DNA of 29,328 bases from Paulinella micropora (Eukaryota; Cercozoa; Imbricatea; Euglyphida; Paulinellidae), in contig WBZZ01002636.1 of the NCBI GenBank assembly GCA_019918135.1, forward strand, positions 107,501-136,828, read 5' to 3'. Below, one piece after another: positions 15,453-24,246 of this stretch. Made by a program: the position numbers and the translations under genes. The notes beneath the pieces were generated by a model. The model did not search any database. It was given only the letters and a program-made list of their open reading frames with translations, and was not told where the DNA came from. Numbering within the stretch: position 1 is the first letter of the stretch; each line of letters opens with the position of its first letter.

Positions 15453-18400
15453 TTAAAAGCCAAAAGGTCTAGTTTCAATCGCATTCTCTACAATTCCGAT
15501 AACTTGTCTTTTCGTATATGTAAAACTAAATATCTTTTCTAAGTATTCACTTGTTATTTTTTTCTTTTGTTTATCTCTTGTAATTTTGTTGTTTTCTATT
15601 ATAACTACTTTTCCAGACTTCTCAATTCGCTTAGCAATCCGTAATTCTTCATCAGTCTCCAACAATTCATCCAGTTCATTTTTTCCATTCTCAAATAATT
15701 CAGTGTTTGTAATACCTAGCCCGCAACTTATTACACTTAACATATTCGGTAAATTCAATGCTTTTTTCGTTTCATAGTTCATACTAAATCCTTTTACTTT
15801 CATACTGGCTTTACTATTATCTAATAAGTATCCATAACATTTCGGCCCGCCTCCCACAAAGGTTTTTATTTTTGCTCCTTTCAATTCATCTGTCCAACCT
15901 CCCAGTAAATCGCCTGTCTCTACATCCACCTCATTAATTTCTTTGTTAGTCGTATATATTACGCTGTCTGTGTCATGATACAATATCATATTGCCTAATC
16001 TGTCCATCATATTATAAAGTCTCATTCTCGCGTGGCATGTGGTAAATAAAGCAACCACAATATTTGTTTTAATCGGGTCGCTCACCGCATCCTGTTTTAA
16101 GTCATAACTGGCTTCTACAATTTTGTCGTTAATTATGTTAATATTAATATTATCAACTGATTTATCGTTCAATAGTTTGTATAATGTATCTTTATCCTTT
16201 ATCATTTTGTTCTGTGTTTTATTTTGTTTCTGTCCAAACTTACCCCATAAAGAGTTTAAGCACAACTTAGCCACTGCTCGCCGTCCTTCGTTTTTAAATA
16301 TTTTGCTTTCATCCATCTTTACACCCATTTTAACTTCCATACTTTTTATGTAATTTTGCTTTTCTGCTTCCGTATTACATCCCGCGGGGTATCCGCTGGA
16401 CTCTTGTTTTACTTTCAAGAATGTCTTTATGTATTCTTTGAATAGGCTACTGCTTTGTTCTTTCCAGTGCCATACTTCATATACTTTTATCAACTTATAC
16501 CCTTTCTCTAAGGCCTTGTAAATTTCTGGAGTTGCCCATGTTCCTGTTATTGCTCGTTCTTTATCTGTGTGCTTACATTCTCCATGTTGCTCAGTCATTC
16601 CGCACTTATCGCATAAGTAATACATCATCTTACCTCTGTCCGCCTTCGGTAAGACTGGGTGTAGTAAGCCTCTAGGTGGTAGCATCTTAACCTTAGCCAC
16701 TCCGAAATATTCTCTGTTTATAATTTTATTTTCCATACTTTTTCTTTCCTCCTCATTGTTTGGTCTAATAATTATATGGTGTCCGCTTGGATAAAGGTCG
16801 TAATACATCACAGTCGGATAAAGTGAGCATATGTCAATATATTTCGCATACTCATTATCATGTCGTGATTTCCAATATAATTTCAAAGCATTCACTCTAC
16901 CTCCAAACATTGCCTCTCGTGGGTTTAGTCCTTCTTGTTCAGTAATTCGTTCGTTTGTATCCTCTGCCAGTCTTTCACTGGTTTTCATCAGGTTCCATTC
17001 GCACTCCCAGACACTTATTACTTTTGCTTGTTCGTTAAGTTGTTTTTCTCTTCTCATTGTTTCCTTGTATAGTTCGCCCATTGTCTTATTCTTCTTCACA
17101 TTCAAAGCATTGCTATTCCAACACTTATCACATCCGTGCCAATGACACCCGTAAAACTCATAAGCGGTTTTGTTTTTCTCATCCCATCCATCTACATACA
17201 CACGAGATTGCCCGAGTTGAAACATTTTTTCGCCTCCGTTGAATGCGTGTTTAATATCGGTTTTGTCTAACCTGCTTCTGTATGCTAACCATTCTACACA
17301 AGCCCTAGAAGTCATCCTGTTTTGCTTTTCCGCTTTCAATATCGCAATTGAATTCTCTGGCATAAACTTAGCACGATACAAAGCCATAACACAACTCGCA
17401 ATAGTTGTATATTGAAAAGGGTCAATACCAAACTCTAGAAACTGGTTTCTAAAATCTATACAACCCTTTCTTAGTATATCAACATCTGAATGACAATACT
17501 CACCGATTTCCTTCGCCATATCAAAGTGGTTATGTGCTTTCACTTGTTTGTCATACCATTCAAGAAATTCTTTTCGTTTATCTCCTCGCATCGTGTCGTA
17601 GCCGTAATGTTTCTTATGTGGCATTACACCAACATAGTTTCTATTTTTCGCCGTATTGAAGAAGTGCGGGAAGAAACCTTTCTTAAGTTCCGTAAGTCCG
17701 AATGTCTTTGGAAAGTCTGACAATGGCATCGTAAGAAAACTTAGGCTGTCTATAAACCGATACTTCTTAAGTGTCATCATCATAATCTTACCACCTTCAT
17801 AGATTACAAATGGAGTTTGTCCATTATCAACCAACCACTTAAGAATAAACTGACAATCATAACCGCGGGCATTGTGCGCAATAAATGTAAATCCGCTGTG
17901 TTTAGTGTCAAAAGCCCAATTACAGAAATCTTGAATGTTCTTGTGAATTACTGGCGGTTCCTTTGCATCGTAATACTGGCTTTCCGCATGATTAACAATG
18001 TGCTCGCCTGTGTCCTGTGTCGCTTCAAAGTCAAAGAATATGTATTGCTCTGACGGCTGTAAGATTTCTTTTTGGACTATTTCACATTGGTGTTCAAGCG
18101 GTTTCACTAGTTTGCAATTTCTGCATTTCGCATATCCGCATTTGTGCTCATCCTTCTTTCTGTAATTCAGCCCGCACGATTTACATTTCGCTTTAATATC
18201 GCAGTTTGTCGTCCTGTGATTATTAAAGCATTCAGTGTTTGGAAACTTTCTATTACACTGCTCACATTCTTTCCACTGGCTCTTGTCATTTATTCCCTTA
18301 CATCCGTTGGTTTCACAGATACTACATTTTGCTTCACAGGCGTGTCTTTTTTGGTATCCCCTTAGACACAACTCACAGAAGTTTTCCTTTCCTATCATAG

Positions 18401-19454
18401 ACTTCATGTTAGTTATGGCATCGTAATGTCCTTCAGTCTTTAGAATGTAAAGGTTAGTCAGCCGTTCTCCGTTCGCATTAAGTAGTTCTGTTTTATAAAT
18501 GATTTTGTCAGGAAATTCAACAATAACCAGATTGTATTTAATGTGGTTAGCAAATGTATTAATTTCTGGTATTCCACACACATCCTTAATGACTTTCGCT
18601 TCATCATGTAAAGCCTCGGCCATTTCCTGCTGTATCTTTCTTTTTCCCATTAGTATTGTCTTGTATTTTGGATGTTTTTCAATTTTTGCTTTGACTACAA
18701 CGATTGCTCGTGCTAAGCATAAGTTATCGCTGTTAGTAATACAGATTACTCCTTGCTTTCTGTAGATATCCAATTTGTTCAAAACCTGTAGCCTTGTCCC
18801 GCCAGTCGGCATTTTAACAGATTTCAATACAAATTTTAATTTATCAAAGTTTATTCCGTTCTCATCCATGTAAAGACTTTCGTTGCTTTGAAATATTGCT
18901 GACAATCTTTCTAAAACTTTTTCAACCGAGATTTGATTAACTTTGTGCAAGCCTGTTGATACTTTTCCATAGTAATCAACAAACTCAATACCTAGGCTAA
19001 CCTTATCTTCGGGTGCTTGTCGTTTTACAAAGTCGTTCAACACAATCTCAATAAATCTTATCACATCGCGCATCGTGAATGATCGGAAGTTGCCGTTAAT
19101 CCTTACCGCATATCGGCTTTCATTTATTCCTAGTTCGTGTTCCTTGCTGTCGTCCCTTATGATATCATAATTACCATACCGCAACAAGTCTCTGTAATTT
19201 TCTTTCATCTCTTTTTTCTCTTCAATCGTAGGTAAAGGTGGTGCTATTGGTATAGCATGGTGCTCAAAATACACCGCACCTCTTACTTGGTTCAAGTAGT
19301 TTTGGGCTGTCGGTGTATCAATTTTATACCCCCTTACCTTCGGTTTGATATATAGCACATCCCGACCCCTGACAGACTTTATTTCGTAATTTATCTTATA
19401 TTCCCTTAATCTATCCAACCTGTAGACCTTGCCATTATAATTGTGTGTCTCCAT
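15453..19454 (-). CDS. Protein-primed family B DNA polymerase
   Basis: A 1333-aa replicative polymerase of the Maverick/virophage type. The 3'-5' exonuclease motifs are ExoI FFDFEA (D475, E477), ExoII FIAHNARGYD and ExoIII EYCHSDVD. Polymerase motifs are A, YIDICSLYP (D874); B, KLCLNSLWGKFG (around 1065); and C, YHDTDS (D1161, D1163). An inserted GCHWHGCDKCW motif (~760) is typical of the Polinton branch. The N-terminal ~470 residues include an uncharacterised part and a Cys-rich array of CxxC/H pairs (about 360-460) that looks like several zinc knuckles; a terminal-protein or primase-like role there is possible but not shown. All motifs are intact. Its stop is 1 nt from hairpin H8. Confidence 0.93.
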   Translation of the reverse strand: METHNYNGKVYRLDRLREYKINYEIKSVRGRDVLYIKPKVRGYKIDTPTAQNYLNQVRGAVYFEHHAIPIAPPLPTIEEKKEMKENYRDLLRYGNYDIIRDDSKEHELGINESRYAVRINGNFRSFTMRDVIRFIEIVLNDFVKRQAPEDKVSLGIEFVDYYGKVSTGLHKVNQISVEKVLERLSAIFQSNESLYMDENGINFDKLKFVLKSVKMPTGGTRLQVLNKLDIYRKQGVICITNSDNLCLARAIVVVKAKIEKHPKYKTILMGKRKIQQEMAEALHDEAKVIKDVCGIPEINTFANHIKYNLVIVEFPDKIIYKTELLNANGERLTNLYILKTEGHYDAITNMKSMIGKENFCELCLRGYQKRHACEAKCSICETNGCKGINDKSQWKECEQCNRKFPNTECFNNHRTTNCDIKAKCKSCGLNYRKKDEHKCGYAKCRNCKLVKPLEHQCEIVQKEILQPSEQYIFFDFEATQDTGEHIVNHAESQYYDAKEPPVIHKNIQDFCNWAFDTKHSGFTFIAHNARGYDCQFILKWLVDNGQTPFVIYEGGKIMMMTLKKYRFIDSLSFLTMPLSDFPKTFGLTELKKGFFPHFFNTAKNRNYVGVMPHKKHYGYDTMRGDKRKEFLEWYDKQVKAHNHFDMAKEIGEYCHSDVDILRKGCIDFRNQFLEFGIDPFQYTTIASCVMALYRAKFMPENSIAILKAEKQNRMTSRACVEWLAYRSRLDKTDIKHAFNGGEKMFQLGQSRVYVDGWDEKNKTAYEFYGCHWHGCDKCWNSNALNVKKNKTMGELYKETMRREKQLNEQAKVISVWECEWNLMKTSERLAEDTNERITEQEGLNPREAMFGGRVNALKLYWKSRHDNEYAKYIDICSLYPTVMYYDLYPSGHHIIIRPNNEEERKSMENKIINREYFGVAKVKMLPPRGLLHPVLPKADRGKMMYYLCDKCGMTEQHGECKHTDKERAITGTWATPEIYKALEKGYKLIKVYEVWHWKEQSSSLFKEYIKTFLKVKQESSGYPAGCNTEAEKQNYIKSMEVKMGVKMDESKIFKNEGRRAVAKLCLNSLWGKFGQKQNKTQNKMIKDKDTLYKLLNDKSVDNININIINDKIVEASYDLKQDAVSDPIKTNIVVALFTTCHARMRLYNMMDRLGNMILYHDTDSVIYTTNKEINEVDVETGDLLGGWTDELKGAKIKTFVGGGPKCYGYLLDNSKASMKVKGFSMNYETKKALNLPNMLSVISCGLGITNTELFENGKNELDELLETDEELRIAKRIEKSGKVVIIENNKITRDKQKKKITSEYLEKIFSFTYTKRQVIGIVENAIETRPFGF

Positions 19455-19553
19455 GTTTGATAATAGTATATTAAGGAAAATATAATTTTATTAAATTAAA
19501 ATATTAAATAGAAATTTTTTATATTTATAAATTTTCAATCATTTAAATAGAAA

Positions 19554-20195
19554 TTAAATTTTTTCATTTTTTGAAATATGTCTTTTGGAGTTATTGTGTG
19601 TAATAAGTGCTGATTGAGATACACCTATAAAATTACATAACTCGCAATAATATGTTTTACTCTCTCTTATTTTATCAAACCTCTCTTTTTGCTTACAATT
19701 TAAAATGTTTTTGTTTATTACCCAGTATTGCTTTTGATACTCTCTAACTTTTTTACTTTCTTTTTCATAATATTGTTTATGATATTGCTTGTGGTATTGT
19801 TTTTGATATTCAATTCGTTTCCTTTCGTTCTCATCTTTAAATTCTCGTTCATCAAATTTATGCCGTGCTCTTGTTCCATCAGTAATATTAGGACCAATAG
19901 CATTATTTAAATTTAATGTAGGTTTCAATTCATCTATATATTTCTGTTCAGCCGCCCTTTGTTTATCAATGTTGTAATTTTCAATTACTTCCTCGTGAAT
20001 TAAAACACACTTAAAATTTTGAAGTCCTTTATTCTTCATATGATTGTATAACTGTCTATTAATTCCTTTCTTGCATAGTAATTTATGATGACTGAACCTG
20101 CTTGATAATCTTTTTTGAATTGTGCTTCCAATGTAATATTCCTTGTCGGTTTGGTCTTCAGCATTAAAGATTTTGTAAATTTTCAATGTTGTCAT
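19554..20195 (-). CDS. GIY-YIG endonuclease with C-terminal zinc finger
   Basis: A 213-aa protein, first gene of the leftward block. The GIY-YIG domain spans ~1-100: IYKIF (5-10), YYIGST (20-25), R29, and catalytic E83 in RAAEQKYIDEL, followed by NLNNAIG. A charged Lys/Glu/Tyr/Gln helix with repeated KQYHKQYHKQY follows (~125-160), then a C2H2-type finger (CELC...H....H) at ~183-207. Such nucleases are common in mavirus-like elements and giant viruses; a role in replication, recombination or homing is possible. Starts ATG within a TATA-rich leader. Confidence 0.85.
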   Translation of the reverse strand: MTTLKIYKIFNAEDQTDKEYYIGSTIQKRLSSRFSHHKLLCKKGINRQLYNHMKNKGLQNFKCVLIHEEVIENYNIDKQRAAEQKYIDELKPTLNLNNAIGPNITDGTRARHKFDEREFKDENERKRIEYQKQYHKQYHKQYYEKESKKVREYQKQYWVINKNILNCKQKERFDKIRESKTYYCELCNFIGVSQSALITHNNSKRHISKNEKI

Positions 20196-20201
20196 TTCTC
20201 T

Positions 20202-20226
20202 CTATATATAATACAAATATTTTATT
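20202..20226 (-). promoter_or_regulatory. Candidate promoter of GIY-YIG gene
   Basis: Read leftward: AAATAAAATATTTGTATTATATATA ends 6 nt before the start codon at 20195. It matches the AT-box plus TATATA layout of the virion genes, suggesting a shared promoter type on both strands. Confidence 0.42.
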
Positions 20227-20257
20227 TCTTTAAAATAATTTAAAAAAAAATTTTAAC

Positions 20258-20300
20258 GATGTTTGAAAACGACAAGCGTAGCGGTCGGCTTTCAAATATC
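20258..20300. repeat. Hairpin H9 (43 bp, solitary)
   Basis: Outer arms GATGTTTGAAA/TTTCAAATATC, inner GAC/GTC and GC/GC pairs. It is the only member without a partner and lies upstream of the GIY-YIG gene, near the right end. Confidence 0.7.
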
Positions 20301-20600
20301 AATAGGTAGCCGTTTTTCTTTCTTTTGTCTGTCTGCAACTAGATAGACGAAATAATGAATGTCCAGATCAGGAAAAATGGAAAAACTTAAAACCACACAC
20401 CGCAAAAAAACAGAAAAGGAAATAGAAACAGAAAACCACCTAAACCTTAGAGTGCGCGGTACCGCGGTACCGCATTACCGCATAATTCAATCATGAGTGA
20501 AAGTCTGATCATGTCGGAAAATAGAACGAAATTCATAATAAGAGAGATTTTAATGAAATTGTTGTTTTGAACTTAGAGAGAATAGGTAGCCTCAAAACAC
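20301..20600. other. Right subterminal non-coding region
   Basis: No ORF of note. The word AATAGGTAGCC occurs at both edges (20301-20311 and 20581-20591), directly after hairpin H9 and 10 bp before the right terminal repeat. The region is purine-rich on the plus strand and contains the GC-rich GGTACCGC repeats. Confidence 0.6.
20458..20481. repeat. Three 8-bp tandem units, GGTACCGC type
   Basis: GGTACCGC GGTACCGC ATTACCGC in tandem, producing two overlapping copies of the 10-bp perfect palindrome GCGGTACCGC (20456-20465, 20464-20473). This is a conspicuous GC-rich island in an AT-rich region. It could be a binding site for a replication or integration protein. Confidence 0.7.
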
Positions 20601-20675
20601 AATAACGGCTCCTTGTGTGGTTTGTGTGCTTCAAATGCATCGAAAAAGTGTGCCAAAGTGCGACCCTATACTACT
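20601..20675 (-). repeat. Right terminal inverted repeat (75 bp)
   Basis: Exact reverse complement of 332-406, ending CCCTATACTACT. Confidence 0.96.
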
Positions 20676-20681
20676 ATTGAA
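20676..20681. repeat. Target site duplication, right copy
   Basis: ATTGAA directly after the right terminal repeat, identical to 326-331. It is part of a palindrome, ATTGAAATTTCAAT, still visible at 20676-20689. Confidence 0.93.
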
Positions 20682-20870
20682 ATTTCAATGCTTGACAGAT
20701 TCTAGAGATTGTTTGTATTTTTACCTAGTAATTATAACTATATATTTTATTTAATAAATTTAAAAATACAGGTTACAAATTCAAAGCTAAATTATAATTA
20801 AAATTTTGAATTTAATTATAATGTATACGTAATTAATGTAAGCACTATAGAGCTAGAAACATTGAACTGT
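20682..20870. other. Right host flank, AT-rich, no gene
   Basis: AT-rich sequence with TTTAATAAATTTAAAA-like runs and no ORF or recognisable element. Leads into the AGTG...CACT array. Confidence 0.5.
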
Positions 20871-20873
20871 ACT

Positions 20874-22350
20874 ACTAGTGATATCACTACAAGTACTTAA
20901 TACCATCACTAACTTTTTTTAGTGATGAGCAGTAAATTTTTTTAGTGATCCATCACTAAAAAAGTTAGTGCTTGATCACTTAAAATAAGATAAAAATTAT
21001 GTTAGTGATCATCACTACTGCCTCCTGTATTCTGAATGTAGTGATTTCAATGCAATCACTACGCTTGACCCTAGATTCTCCCTCATCACTTACCGAGGTA
21101 GTGATGAGCACTAACTGAAAATTGAAGTGTTTCCTGTTTTAACCGTCTACCGTTACGCACAAGTTATTGATTTTAATTATGATCACTTAATAAGTGATTA
21201 TCACTAAAAAGTGAGTGCCAGTCACTACATATTTAGTGATTGTCACTAGCAAGCACTGCTAGAACTCGACTTTTCAAAAATTAAAAAAAATTAGTGATAA
21301 TCACAAAAAAAATATAGTTATCATCACTAGAATCACTACAATTTTTGGAATTATGCATCAGTAAAAATCTAGTGATAATCACTAACAAATTAGTGACTGT
21401 CACTAGCAAAAGTTTTTTAATATATCTTGCATGTGTCTGTAGTGATTGTCACTACAATATGAATGCACATCACTACAATCACTACAACATGAGTGCACAT
21501 CACTTGCTAGTCACTGAATAGTACTGAGGAAGCAAAAAATTTAATAAATCAACGAAACGTAGTGCCGATCACTAGAAAAGATAGTGCCTATCACTAAACA
21601 AATTAGTTTAAACAAAAAAGTTGGTAGTGATGATCACTACATTTTCGTAGTGCTCATCACTAACTAAGTAATGATATGTACTGATGAGCACGACAGTGGT
21701 GTAGTGATCTTCACTAACAAAAGGTAGTGATAGTCACTACAACATCGTAGTGCTCATCACTGCGTCCTGTTACTGATTATCACTGTAAATGTAGTGCTCA
21801 TCACTACTGGTGTAGTGCTCATCACTACATCCTGTTAGTGATGATCACTAAACAAATGTAGTGCTCATCACTAACAGGATGTAGTGATGATCACTAGTTG
21901 CTATTAGTGATGATAACTAAATATGTAGTGCCAGTCACTAACTGTTGTTTGTGATGACCACTAAACAACTGTAGTGCCCATCACTACTCTTGGGATTGAT
22001 GGGAACTACAGTTATTTAGTTCTCATCACTATATTTGGCTGGTAGCAGTGACTTTAGTTGTAGTGAGCCATCGCCACAATAATTACTTAAGTGACAGTCA
22101 CTACAGTCATAGTACTCATCACTACAAAAAAATTAGTGATTACAGCTACACGCTTAGTGATAATCACTAATTACTGTGTAGTGGCTATCACTACATGATT
22201 AGTGATGATCACTACATTTTTTGTGACTTCCCGATACCCGAATGCAAAAAACCTACTTAGGTTTTTTGCTTTCGGCTGTCAGTAAGTCACTAAAAAATGT
22301 AGTGATCATCACTAATCATGTAGTGATAGCCACTACACAGTAATAGTGAT
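20874..22350. repeat. Array of AGTGNNNNTCACT palindromes
   Basis: About 27 exact matches to the 13-mer AGTGNNNNTCACT were counted by eye, plus many one-off variants (a perfect 12-bp AGTGATATCACT at its left edge, 14-bp forms near 20943). Half-sites are constant, the central four bases vary, and most copies are flanked by T and A. Spacers are unrelated and irregular (about 10-100 bp), so this is not an ordinary tandem satellite. The left arm is nearly always AGTGA or AGTGC and the right always TCACT. No ORF. Confidence 0.85.
22163..22350. repeat. 188-bp near-perfect inverted repeat
   Basis: Two arms of about 93 bp (22163-22255 and 22258-22350) around a 2-nt centre. The outermost ~60 bp match apart from about two 1-nt indels, a diverged inner part follows, and there is a perfect AAAAAACCTA/TAGGTTTTTT core. 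It contains five AGTG...CACT sites, mirrored. It may be a foldback element or a palindromic duplication, and could form a cruciform. Confidence 0.8.
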
Positions 22351-22371
22351 CAAAGAAACCTGTCAACCTGT

Positions 22372-22399
22372 CCTGGCGATCATTTCCTGGCGATCATTT
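22372..22399. repeat. 14-bp tandem duplication
   Basis: CCTGGCGATCATTT occurs twice head-to-tail, covering the stop codon of the leftward ORF ending at 22380. Being 14 bp, it changes the reading frame, so it probably altered the C-terminus. Confidence 0.8.
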
Positions 22400-22964
22400 C
22401 TGCCTGCTTTTCACTTGGCTTACCGCTTCGTTTCCTTCCTGTTAGAACTTTTGGAACGTTTGCTACATTCTCTTTCTCTCCTACTAGGTCAACATACATA
22501 TAACTAGGTTTTTTAGTATCAATCTTCGGGGGCTTGGCACGTTGCGTTGCGACCGTCTGCATTCTTTCCTTTGGATATCTGACTTTGCATGGCCTTGCCG
22601 TTGCAGATGCTGCCAGTACAAACTCTTGAAGCTGTTGCTTGATCATTTTCAAATATTGTGGCTTCGTGTGTGTGTCCCAGCCAGGCCAACTGTAAACCAC
22701 TTCTCCACATAGACTGTTATCCTTAGCTTTTTTGTCAAAAGGCTAAGCACCCTTCAATTTTTGCCCGTTCTGCATGGGCCACCTGCTGTACTTGTATATC
22801 TGGACTATCACATGATTTTCACAGATGAATTCATTTTCAAAGCCAAAAGCGCACAGTCCTGGATCCCCGTATTCGAACTCACCGCCTGCTGCCAGTACGA
22901 CGATATGCAGCTCCGGGTGGACTCCCCGTACAGACTGCAAGGTGTATTTCTGCACTAGCAGCAC
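22380..22964 (-). pseudogene. Host ORF fragment with in-frame amber codon
   Basis: A leftward frame open from about 22970 to TGA at 22380 except for one TAG at 22743-22745. The two halves (73 and 106 codons) share one frame and the segment between them reads as plausible protein. No ATG opens it: the frame begins with GTG after a nearby upstream stop. So it is either an internal exon or a fragment. The protein has no recognised family; notable words are YGDPGLCAFGFENEF and SWPGWDTHTKPQYL. GC content is clearly higher than in the surrounding repeats. Confidence 0.45.
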
Positions 22965-22971
22965 AGCACTA

Positions 22972-23161
22972 GTATATTAGTGACCATCACCAGTATATTA
23001 GTGACCATCACAAATGTCTAAGTGACCATCACTGACCTCTATAAGTGACCATCACTAAACTCTAAGTGACCATCACTTATCCGTTAGTGATGAACACTAA
23101 TATTATAATGATCATCACTATTGTAGCAGTGACCATCACTAGTATATTAGTGATCATCACT
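22972..23161. repeat. Second block of AGTG...CACT palindromes
   Basis: Five exact AGTGNNNNTCACT sites plus degenerate ones; the dominant centre here is AGTGACCATCACT, rare in the first block, with short spacers (about 7-25 bp). This indicates local homogenisation. Confidence 0.8.
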
Positions 23162-23190
23162 TGCATTCAGCCACAAATTTTATTGTTATC

Positions 23191-23192
<2 letters not shown>

Positions 23193-23280
<88 letters not shown>
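23193..23280. repeat. (ATT)n microsatellite, about 29 units
   Basis: Uninterrupted ATT repeats. Long Leu/Ile/Tyr/Asn-only reading frames across it are artefacts. Confidence 0.95.
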
Positions 23281-23290
23281 GTCGGTGCCA

Positions 23291-23360
23291 CCAGTATTTT
23301 CATTGAACATACCGATCCGTCTGGACCAGTATTTTCATTGAACATACCGGCCCATCTGGA
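23291..23360. repeat. 35-bp tandem duplication
   Basis: Two adjacent 35-bp copies (23291-23325, 23326-23360), both starting CCAGTATTTTCATTGAACAT, differing at two or three bases. Not coding as far as can be seen. Confidence 0.85.
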
Positions 23361-23483
23361 AGTGTTGGAACTGCCCTTGCGGGGGTGTCATTAGAGCTTA
23401 TCGTCAATTCTTCGTACTCCCCTCACGGGTGAGACGATGGAGGCGCATGTGCAGAAATGCATCAGCCATTGACAGAGAAGCAC

Positions 23484-24047
<564 letters not shown>

Positions 24048-24203
24048 TCCTTTTCAATGGGCTGATTGGTATAAAGCTCCTAGAGTAATGTTCTATGCAG
24101 TCACTTCCTTTATTCCACCGATTGGTGTGGAGACTTTCCTTATGGAATGGAGGACTGGATGCACATGGCATTTTGGCTCAGCAAATGGCAGGAGATACAT
24201 ACA

Positions 24204-24204
<1 letters not shown>
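24048..24204. other. Unique sequence between microsatellites
   Basis: About 155 bp of moderate GC with one open frame and no start or family. No function is assignable. Confidence 0.4.

Positions 24205-24246
<42 letters not shown>
24205..24246. repeat. (ATT)n microsatellite, about 14 units
   Basis: Uninterrupted ATT repeats ending directly at TGTAATGCCCCC, which may be the outer boundary of the retrotransposon on this side. Confidence 0.9.

Larger units (their letters stand above)
332..20675. mobile_element. Complete Maverick/Polinton-type endogenous virus
   Basis: A 20,344-bp element with identical 75-bp terminal inverted repeats beginning AG and a 6-bp target duplication. It encodes the hallmark set of the class: rve integrase, protein-primed family B DNA polymerase, FtsK/HerA-type packaging ATPase, adenain-like protease, penton-type minor capsid and major capsid protein. 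It adds an S74 fibre and a GIY-YIG nuclease. The terminal repeats are short for classic animal Polintons (usually several hundred bp), so a polinton-like virus of a protist or alga is equally possible. The repeats remain identical, suggesting a fairly recent insertion, yet two genes carry in-frame stops. Confidence 0.95.

Noticed and set aside
20874..22350. CRISPR-like array
   Set aside because: The repeat is only 13 bp with a variable centre, spacer lengths are irregular, and the sequence is eukaryotic with no cas genes.
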